A DNA stretch of 64,000 bases from Burkholderia seminalis DSM 23518. Its GTDB lineage: Bacteria > Pseudomonadota > Gammaproteobacteria > Burkholderiales > Burkholderiaceae. How positions within the stretch are numbered: position 1 is the first letter of the stretch; each line of letters opens with the position of its first letter. A program made the translations under genes and the position numbers. Where the stretch lies: positions 124,001 through 188,000 of the forward strand of contig NZ_CADFDK010000001.1 of the NCBI RefSeq assembly GCF_902832885.1, in the 5' to 3' direction. Positions 56,678-64,000 of this stretch are shown piece after piece. The notes below the pieces were generated by a model. It was not told the DNA's origin. It ran no database searches and saw only the letters and a list, made by a program, of their open reading frames with translations.

Positions 56678-57094
56678 ATGCGTTACGTATTCGTCTACGG
56701 CACCTTGCGTGCCGGACAAGCCAACGACATCGGCCATGCGGCCGCACGGCACGGAATCGCGGCGCCGACGCTGCTGGGCGCGGCCGCGCTGCCGGGCGAG
56801 CTGTACGATTTCGGCACGTATCCGGGAATGATCGCCGGGCCGGTGTCCGGCAAGTCGCTGGTCTGGGGCGATGTCTACGAGGTCGACGAGCGACTCGTCC
56901 CCGTGCTCGACGAGATCGAGCGCGTCTATCCGGGCGTCGACTCGCTGTTCAAGCCGGAAGAAGTGACCGTCGCGCTGGGCGGCCGGCAGTATGCATGCCT
57001 GTATTATCCGATCGCCGCGCATGCGGTCGCCGGGCGTCCGCGTATCGAATCGGGTGACTGGGTCCAGCACCGACGCGAGCAGGAAACCGCGTGA
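56678..57094 (+). CDS. Gamma-glutamylcyclotransferase-like (AIG2 family) protein
   Basis: A 138-residue protein starting MRYVFVYGTLRAGQAN after AGAGGAG. YGTLR-G is the substrate-loop motif, LYDFGTYPGMI and GDVYEVDERLVPVLDEIERV fit the BtrG-like GGCT fold, and a Glu in LDEIE is the usual catalytic acid. The real substrate is unknown. A strong terminator follows. Confidence 0.85.
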   Translation: MRYVFVYGTLRAGQANDIGHAAARHGIAAPTLLGAAALPGELYDFGTYPGMIAGPVSGKSLVWGDVYEVDERLVPVLDEIERVYPGVDSLFKPEEVTVALGGRQYACLYYPIAAHAVAGRPRIESGDWVQHRREQETA

Positions 57095-57127
57095 GCGTTC
57101 CGGCGGCAGCCGGATTCGCGTCAAATG

Positions 57128-57155
57128 AAAAAGCGCCCCGCGGGGCGCTTTTTTG
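57128..57155. terminator. Bidirectional terminator
   Basis: AAAAAGCGCCCC-GC-GGGGCGCTTTTTT lies between the GGCT-like gene and aceB, which converge here. Confidence 0.9.
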
Positions 57156-57217
57156 CGGTCATCGCATGGGACGGGCGGCGACGCGTGGCCGGCCGCCGGT
57201 CGCTGCGTGTCGCGACG

Positions 57218-58810
57218 TCAGATTTCCTCGTACAGCGGCAGCGTCAGGAATTCGGTGAAGCCTTCCGACGTCGACATCTGTTCGAAGATGGCCGCGGCGC
57301 GCTCGTACGGCTGCGTGTTGCTGCCGACCGAGCGCTTGACGTTGTCGAGCTCGATCTTCGCGAATGCGCGCACGAGCTCGGCCGTGACCTTGCGGCCGTC
57401 GTCGAGCACGCCCTTCGGCGAGCGGATCCACTGCCACACCTGCGAGCGGGAGATCTCGGCCGTGGCCGCGTCTTCCATCAGGTTGTGGATCGGCACGCAG
57501 CCGTTGCCGTCGAGCCATGCACCGAGGTAGTGGATGCCGACGTTGATGTTGTTGCGCAAGCCGGCCTCGGTGATCGGCGCTTCCGGCTGGAAGTCGAGCA
57601 GGTTGCTGCCTTCGACCTGCACGTCGTCGCGCTGCTTCGCGATCTGGTTCGGCCGGTCGCCGAGCACCTTGACGAACTCTTCCATCGCGATCGGCACGAG
57701 GCCGGGATGCGCCACCCAGCCGCCGTCGTAGCCGTCGGTCGCGTCGCGCTGCTTGTCCGAGCGCACGCCGCCCATCGCCTTGTCGTTCGCTTCCGGATCG
57801 TTCTTGATCGGGATCAGCGCGCTCATCCCGCCGATCGCCGGCGCGTTGCGCTTGTGGCAGGTCTTCAGCAGCAGCAGCGCGTACGCGCGCATGAACGGCA
57901 CCGTCATCGTGATCTTCGAACGGTCCGCGAGGCAGAAGTCACGGTCGTTCTTGAATTTCTTGATCGCCGAGAAGATGTAGTCCCAGCGGCCGGCGTTCAG
58001 CCCCGAGCTGTGTTCGCGCAGTTCATACAGGATCTCGTCCATCTCGAACGCGGCAAGGATCGTCTCGATCAGCACCGTCGCGCGGATCGTGCCGCGCGGC
58101 ACGCCGACCGCTTCCTGCGCGGCGACGAAGATGTCGTTCCACAGGCGCGCCTCGAGATGGCTTTCCATCTTCGGCAGGTAGAAGTACGGGCCCGAGCCGC
58201 GCGCGATCAGTTCCTTCGCGTTGTGGAACAGGAACAGCGCGAAATCGAAGATGCCGCCGGACACGCGCTGGCCGTCGACCGTCACGTGCTTCTCGTCGAG
58301 GTGCCAGCCGCGCGGACGCACGATCAGCGTCGCGACCTTGTCGTTCAGCCGGTACGACTTGCCGTTCTGCTCGAGCGAGATCGTGCGGCGCACCGCGTCC
58401 TTCAGGTTGATCTGGCCGTCGATCTGGTTGGTCCAGCTCGGCGCATTCGAGTCCTCGAAGTCCGTCATGTACGAATCGGCGCCCGAGTTCGGCGCGTTGA
58501 TGATCATCTTGCGCTCGACGGGCCCCGTGATCTCGACACGGCGGCATTGCAGGTCGGCCGGCAGCGGCGCGACCTTCCAGTCGCCTTCGCGGATCGACTT
58601 CGTTTCGGCCAGGAAGTCGGGGCGCTCGCCCGCGTCGAGGCGTTTGGTGCGCTCGACGCGCGCCTGCAGCAGCGTCTGGCGACGCGGTTCGAACGCACGG
58701 TGCAGCGCGGCGACGAGTTCCAGTGCCGCGGGCGTCAGGATCGCTTCGTAACCCGGCTTGATTTCGCCGGTGATCGTCATGCCTTGCGGCAGCGTGATCG
58801 GGGTGCTCAT
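57218..58810 (-). CDS. aceB: Malate synthase A
   Basis: Condenses glyoxylate and acetyl-CoA, the second step of the glyoxylate shunt. The 530-residue product fits isoform A. Features are [59 protein letters not shown] and [18 protein letters not shown]. The start STPITLPQG at 58810 has AAGGAG 9 nt upstream; the ATG at 58819 touches that ribosome site and is unlikely. HAD dehalogenase lies upstream on the same strand; aceA is 3 kb away. Confidence 0.95.
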   Translation of the reverse strand: MSTPITLPQGMTITGEIKPGYEAILTPAALELVAALHRAFEPRRQTLLQARVERTKRLDAGERPDFLAETKSIREGDWKVAPLPADLQCRRVEITGPVERKMIINAPNSGADSYMTDFEDSNAPSWTNQIDGQINLKDAVRRTISLEQNGKSYRLNDKVATLIVRPRGWHLDEKHVTVDGQRVSGGIFDFALFLFHNAKELIARGSGPYFYLPKMESHLEARLWNDIFVAAQEAVGVPRGTIRATVLIETILAAFEMDEILYELREHSSGLNAGRWDYIFSAIKKFKNDRDFCLADRSKITMTVPFMRAYALLLLKTCHKRNAPAIGGMSALIPIKNDPEANDKAMGGVRSDKQRDATDGYDGGWVAHPGLVPIAMEEFVKVLGDRPNQIAKQRDDVQVEGSNLLDFQPEAPITEAGLRNNINVGIHYLGAWLDGNGCVPIHNLMEDAATAEISRSQVWQWIRSPKGVLDDGRKVTAELVRAFAKIELDNVKRSVGSNTQPYERAAAIFEQMSTSEGFTEFLTLPLYEEI

Positions 58811-58877
58811 GAGTCTCATCTCCTTGGTCGGTCAGTTGCGGTTTCGGTGAAGGGGGAAGGCGGCAGCGCCGCGAACG

Positions 58878-59639
58878 TCATGCGCCCGGGCCGGGGCGCG
58901 TGCGGTTTGCGGGCCTGCCGGACGGAGCCGGGGCGGCGAGGAAGGCGAGCAGATCGGCCATGCCGGTGCCCGTGCCGTCGGGCGGCGCGCCGAGTTCCTC
59001 GGCGGGCGCGCCCGTACGGTTGAGCCAGAACGTCGTGTAGCCGAACCAGACGGCACCGGCGACGTCCCACGCGTTCGACGACACGAACACGATGCCGCGC
59101 GGGTTCGACCCGAACGCGGCGGTGCCGAGCGCGTAGGCGGCCGGACTCGGCTTGTACGCACGCGCGGTGTCGGCCGACAGCACGCGATCGAACAGTCCGG
59201 ACATGCCGGCGCTCTTGATCGCGATGTCGAGCATCTGCGGGGTGCCGTTCGACAGGATCCCGAGCGGCGGGCGCGGTTCGAGCGCGCGCAGCTTGCGCAG
59301 CGCGGGCACGGTGTCGGGATAGGTGGACAGGCACGCGTATTCGTCCATCAGCCGCTTCTCGGCCGCGCTGTTCAGCGCCAGGCCGAGCCGGCGCGCGGCG
59401 AAGCGCAGCGCGTCGAGCGTGATGTCCCGGAACGGGCGATAGCGCGCACCGCCCGGATCGGCGAGCGTGCGCAGTTGCGAGTATTCGATTTGCTTGCGTC
59501 GCCACAGCTGCGACAACCGTTCCCCGTGTCCGGGAAACATCTGCTCCGCCGCGGCCAGGACCGCGCGCACGTCGAACAACGTGCCGAATGCGTCGAAGAG
59601 GATGGCGTCGGGAGAGGAGAGTGTCGTTGTGGCCGACAT
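58878..59639 (-). CDS. Haloacid dehalogenase-like hydrolase, type II
   Basis: A 253-residue HAD hydrolase. The nucleophile is in AILFDAFGTLFDVRA, motif II Ser/Thr in GILSNGTPQML, motif III Lys in RAYKPSPAAYALG and motif IV in GIVFVSSNAWDVAGAVWFG. These match type II (S)-2-haloacid dehalogenases, which may release 2-hydroxy acids such as glycolate. It lies 67 bp before aceB on the same strand, which hints that it feeds the glyoxylate pathway. Divergent from a LysR gene. Confidence 0.88.
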   Translation of the reverse strand: MSATTTLSSPDAILFDAFGTLFDVRAVLAAAEQMFPGHGERLSQLWRRKQIEYSQLRTLADPGGARYRPFRDITLDALRFAARRLGLALNSAAEKRLMDEYACLSTYPDTVPALRKLRALEPRPPLGILSNGTPQMLDIAIKSAGMSGLFDRVLSADTARAYKPSPAAYALGTAAFGSNPRGIVFVSSNAWDVAGAVWFGYTTFWLNRTGAPAEELGAPPDGTGTGMADLLAFLAAPAPSGRPANRTRPGPGA

Positions 59640-59793
59640 AGCCTTGCGCTCCAGTTTCAGAGGTCGGATCGATTCTATTCGTGATCGTATGGTCTAAAAA
59701 AGACGCTATTCATCACTTGATCTTTTACTTTCATATACCTAATCTTGAGCGGCTCAAGCTATTTGACGGACGGCGGTGCCGTCCTTGCGACTC
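59640..59793. promoter_or_regulatory. AT-rich divergent promoter region, HAD-aceB / LysR
   Basis: About 154 bp with clear AT-rich stretches (GTATGGTCTAAAAAAGACG, CACTTGATCTTTTACTTTCA). LysR regulators usually bind T-N11-A sites in such regions; several loose candidates are present but none is unique. Confidence 0.4.
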
Positions 59794-60729
59794 ATGGACC
59801 GGTTCAAGCAGATCGAAACGTTCGCCGCGGTCGCGGCGAAGGGCAGCCTGTCGGCGGCCGCGCACGCGGAAGGGGTCGCGCCGGCGATCATCGGCCGCCG
59901 CCTCGACGCGCTCGAGGAACGGCTCGGCGTGAAGCTGCTGGTGCGCACCACGCGCAAGCTCACGCTGACGTTTGAGGGCTCGGCGTTCCTCGAGGATTGC
60001 CAGCGGATCATCAACGACATGCAGAACGCGGAGGCGAGCGTGTCGGCCGGCGGCGTCAAGGCGAGCGGCCACCTGCGGATTTCCGCGCCGGCCGGCTTCG
60101 GCCGGCGGCACGTCGCGCCGCTCGTGCCCGAATTCAGCGTCGGGCATCCGGACGTATCGGTCACGCTCGACCTGTCCGACCGGATGGTCGACCTCGTCAA
60201 CGAGGGGTTCGATTGCGCGGTGCGGCTCGGCGAGCTGCCCGATTCGTCGCTCGTGTCGCTGAAGCTCGGCGAGAACCGCCGCGTCTGCGTCGCGTCTCCC
60301 GCCTATCTGGCGCGGCGCGGCACGCCGGTCACGCTCGCGGAGCTGGCACGGCACAACTGCCTCGCGCTCGCGGCGAACGCGAACCAGCAGCGCGGCTGGA
60401 CGTTCCAGGAGGGCAACAAGGTCGTGTCGATCCGCGTGAACGGCACGATGGAATGCTCGGACGGCGCGGTGCTGCACGAGTGGTGCCTCGAAGGTTACGG
60501 CCTGGCATGGCGTTCGTGGTGGGAGGTCGGCGACGACATCGCGGCCGGCCGGCTCGTCAGCGTGCTCGACGCGTTTGCCGCGCCGCCGATCGGCATCCAC
60601 GCGGTGTTTCCGCAGCGCCGTCATCTGCCGCTGCGCGTGCGCCTGTTTCTCGATTACCTGAAGCACACCTACGAGCAGCCCGGTTATTGGGGCGAGCAGG
60701 CGGCGCGCGCCCGCGCGTTTCCGATATGA
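59794..60729 (+). CDS. LysR-family transcriptional regulator
   Basis: A 311-residue regulator with the N-terminal winged helix FKQIETFAAVAAKGSLSAAAHAEGVAPAIIGRRLDALEERLGVKLLVRTTRKLTLT and a periplasmic-binding-like effector domain (SGHLRISAPAGFGRRHVAPLV...). It lies divergently from HAD-aceB, the usual arrangement for a LysR and its target. Start MDRFKQIETFAAV at 59794 preferred to one 18 bases upstream. Confidence 0.92.
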   Translation: MDRFKQIETFAAVAAKGSLSAAAHAEGVAPAIIGRRLDALEERLGVKLLVRTTRKLTLTFEGSAFLEDCQRIINDMQNAEASVSAGGVKASGHLRISAPAGFGRRHVAPLVPEFSVGHPDVSVTLDLSDRMVDLVNEGFDCAVRLGELPDSSLVSLKLGENRRVCVASPAYLARRGTPVTLAELARHNCLALAANANQQRGWTFQEGNKVVSIRVNGTMECSDGAVLHEWCLEGYGLAWRSWWEVGDDIAAGRLVSVLDAFAAPPIGIHAVFPQRRHLPLRVRLFLDYLKHTYEQPGYWGEQAARARAFPI

Positions 60730-60858
60730 GGGCGAACCCGCTGCCGGTGCCGGTCGAGCGATTTCGCGCACTACAATCGTAGGAGGCATCTCCGATGCGT
60801 CGCGGCCGGTCCCGCTGGGCTCGCGGCGCGCGGCGTGCGATTGACGAAGGAGGGCGCG

Positions 60859-61293
60859 ATGTTCCGGCACATCCTCGTTCCAACCGACGGTTCCGAACTG
60901 TCGCAGAAGGCGATCGACGGCGCGATCGACCTGGCGCGCGCGGTCGGCGCGCGCGTGACGGCCTACGCGTGCCTGCCGCAGTACCCGTACTCGCCGTTTT
61001 CCGAAGTGATCATCGAACCGCCCGCCGATTTCCGCGCGCGCAGCGAGCGCGAGGCACGCGCGCATCTCGGCGAGGTCGAAGCGGCCGCGCGGGCGGCCGG
61101 TGTCGTCTGCGACACGTGGACGAGCGTGCATCCGTCGCCGTATCTCGGCATCATCGAGGCGGCCGAACGCGGCGGTTGCGACGTGATCTTCATGGCGTCC
61201 CACGGACGCCGCGGGCTCGGCAGCCTGCTGATCGGCAGCGAGACGCAGCGCGTGCTGACCCATACGAAAATTCCGGTGATCGTTTATCGGTAG
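60859..61293 (+). CDS. Universal stress protein (UspA family)
   Basis: A 144-residue protein beginning MFRHILVPTDGSELSQKAI at 60859, after GAAGGAGG. The ATP-binding pattern is G-2x-G-9x-G-(S/T): SHGRRGLGSLLIGSETQRVL. FRHILVPTDGS and TKIPVIVYR frame the fold. It lies 130 bp after the LysR gene. Usp proteins bind ATP and help in stress survival. Confidence 0.9.
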   Translation: MFRHILVPTDGSELSQKAIDGAIDLARAVGARVTAYACLPQYPYSPFSEVIIEPPADFRARSEREARAHLGEVEAAARAAGVVCDTWTSVHPSPYLGIIEAAERGGCDVIFMASHGRRGLGSLLIGSETQRVLTHTKIPVIVYR

Positions 61294-61328
61294 GGCGGTG
61301 CCGCCCTCGGCCGGGCGGGCAGCGTCGC

Positions 61329-61360
61329 AAAAAAGGGCGCGCCGGACGAAGCCGGCGCGC
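61329..61360 (-). terminator. Terminator of aceA
   Basis: GCGCGCCGG (61337-61345) pairs with CCGGCGCGC (61352-61360); on the minus strand a run of T follows. It lies 137 bp beyond the aceA stop. Confidence 0.7.
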
Positions 61361-61497
61361 ATCGTTGCAGGCGGCCCGCAGGCCGCGCGGCCGGTCGCGC
61401 GATTCGCATCGCGCGCCTGCCGTCTCCTCCCTGATTGTTGTCTGGTGGCCGGCGCCGCGCCGTGACGAGGCGCGCCCCGGTGCGGCGCTTGCGCGTG

Positions 61498-62805
<1,308 letters not shown>

Positions 62806-63202
62806 GATGAGCTCCTTGATGCGGTGTATTGCCGAATGCGCCGAATCTGACGGTCGTGATGCGGTTCGCGAAGCGGGGCGCGTGCCATTCCGTTTCGTGA
62901 AGTCTTGTATAAGAGTCTAGGCAAATCGGCAGGCGCGAAACAGGGGGCTTTGCACGGGATCGGGTAAATTTTTAACCGTTTTAAATCAAAGATTTATATT
63001 TATCATTTCGAGATAAGAAATGCTTTTTCCCATCCCGCAATCGCACCGGTTGTGCCGTGCAACATGATTTTTTACGACGCAAAAAAATTTTTCGCATCGT
63101 GAAATGTCGAGCGAGGCGAAAAAAAACCGGCGCAGGTGCGCCGGTCGGCTGGACGGGTGGGGCCCATCCGTGGGGCGGCGGCGAGGCGCCGCCCGTGCGT
63201 GC
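62806..63202. other. AT-rich upstream region of aceA
   Basis: About 397 bp, much more AT-rich than its surroundings in the middle part. It contains CATTTC-7 nt-GAAATG (63004-63022), an A/T-rich near-palindrome at 63077-63097 and the terminator of the helicase gene at 63119-63144. No gene was seen. Likely holds the aceA promoter. Confidence 0.5.
63119..63144 (-). terminator. Terminator of the RNA helicase gene
   Basis: CCGGCGCA-GG-TGCGCCGG (63127-63144), followed on the minus strand by eight T (63119-63126). Confidence 0.9.
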
Positions 63203-64000
63203 TTACGACGCGGAGTTGCTGCGGCGCGGGCCGCCGCTGCGCTGGCCGTCGCGACGCGGGCCGCCGTCACGGCTGCCACCCGGCTTGCCGCTCCAGCCGC
63301 CGCCATTGCCGCCGCCGTAGCTGCGGCCGCCGCTGCCGTTGCCGGCGTAACCGCCGCCCGGCTTGCCGCCGAAGCGACGACCGCCGCCGTTACCGCCGCC
63401 CGGACGGCCGCGGCCGCCGGTGCCGCCGTTGCGCGGGGGCGCCTTGCGCGGCTCGAACCCTTCGATCACGTTGACCGGCAGCGGCGAGCGCACGAAGCGC
63501 TCGATGCGCTTGAGCGCGCCTTGCTCGGCGTGGTGCACGAGGCTCACTGCCGTGCCCGAACGGCCTGCGCGGCCGGTACGGCCGATACGGTGAACGTAAT
63601 CTTCCGCGAACTTCGGCAGGTCGTAGTTGAACACGTGCGTGATGCCCGGGATGTCGATGCCGCGTGCCGCGACGTCGGTGGCCACCAGCACGCGCACGCG
63701 GCGCTCGCGCAGCGCACGGATCGTGCGGTTGCGCGCGCCCTGCGGCAGGTCGCCGTGCAGCGCGGCCGATTCGAAGCCTGCATCGGCAAGACGGCCGGCG
63801 AGCTGGTCGGCGTCGATCTTGGTTGCCGTGAAGATGATGGCCTGGTCGAGTGCGTCGTCGCGCAGCAGGTGATCGAGCAGGCGATCCTTGTGATCGCGGT
63901 CGTCGACGTAGTGCACGGTCTGCGCGATGTTGGCGCGCGACTCGAGGCGCTGCTGGATCTCGATGCGTTCCGGATCCTTCAGCAGGCGACTCGTCAGCGA
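63203..64000 (-). CDS. DEAD-box RNA helicase, RhlE-like, 3' part
   Basis: The C-terminal 265 residues of a DEAD-box helicase; the gene runs off the right edge, where the frame stays open (LTSRLLKDPERIEIQ...). Domain 2 motifs are QAIIFTATKIDADQLA (motif IV region), VLVATDVAARGIDIPG (motif V) and YVHRIGRTGRAGRSG (motif VI). The last 85 residues are Gly/Arg/Asn-rich with RGG-like repeats, a feature of RhlE and CsdA-type proteins. Role: RNA remodelling, ribosome assembly or cold growth. Confidence 0.85.
   Translation of the reverse strand, partial: SLTSRLLKDPERIEIQQRLESRANIAQTVHYVDDRDHKDRLLDHLLRDDALDQAIIFTATKIDADQLAGRLADAGFESAALHGDLPQGARNRTIRALRERRVRVLVATDVAARGIDIPGITHVFNYDLPKFAEDYVHRIGRTGRAGRSGTAVSLVHHAEQGALKRIERFVRSPLPVNVIEGFEPRKAPPRNGGTGGRGRPGGGNGGGRRFGGKPGGGYAGNGSGGRSYGGGNGGGWSGKPGGSRDGGPRRDGQRSGGPRRSNSAS

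Overview
The window is about 64 kb of GC-rich chromosome from a Burkholderia, most likely the Burkholderia cepacia complex. The evidence is strong GC codon bias, two Burkholderia-type DUF4148 secreted proteins, CyoABCD, a glyoxylate shunt (aceA and aceB) and the housekeeping gene order. No database search was possible, so the assignment rests on recognising protein sequences.

Layout. 1-8.9 kb: 3' end of dapA, bamC, an MBL hydrolase, an Ala/Ser-rich lipoprotein, a ribosomal-oxygenase-like cupin protein, slyD, a metallophosphoesterase and mutS. 9.2-11.4 kb: a lower-GC accessory patch beside mutS with a nucleotidyltransferase, a 2H phosphoesterase and a frameshifted membrane methyltransferase. 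11.5-26.1 kb: core metabolism and translation (FAD oxidoreductase, suhB, trmJ, cysE, lpxH, ppiB, ppiA, TPR protein, cysS, DNA glycosylase, accA, tilS, lysC, tRNA-Ser). 26.2-34.2 kb: a two-domain glycosyltransferase, an unlinked NuoM-like subunit and the cytochrome bo quinol oxidase operon. 33.9-43.5 kb: a two-component system, a third regulator with a degenerate receiver, two DUF4148 proteins and a tripartite RND efflux operon. 43.7-50.0 kb: a Pro-rich exported protein and a YejABEF-type peptide ABC importer. 50.1-53.6 kb: an NlpC/P60 hydrolase, a patatin-like lipoprotein and gltX. 53.7-55.0 kb: a tRNA array, Ala then three Glu-Asp units, ending in a complex fold-back. 55-64 kb: GNAT, AraC, GGCT-like protein, aceB, HAD dehalogenase, LysR, UspA, aceA and the 3' part of an RhlE-like RNA helicase.

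How the genes fit together. The most interesting unit is at 33.9-43.6 kb. An imperfect inverted motif, TGAA-N6-TTCA, appears before the response-regulator gene (twice), before the second DUF4148 gene, and in a one-mismatch form before the RND permease gene. This suggests one envelope-stress or efflux regulon containing the two-component system, the pump and two small exported proteins. The second notable structure is at the end of the tRNA array: the 3' end of tRNA-Asp is copied once directly and once inverted, and the inverted copy is interrupted by perfect palindromes.

No CRISPR array, insertion sequence, prophage or rRNA operon was seen. Several very long antisense reading frames are codon-bias shadows and were left out.
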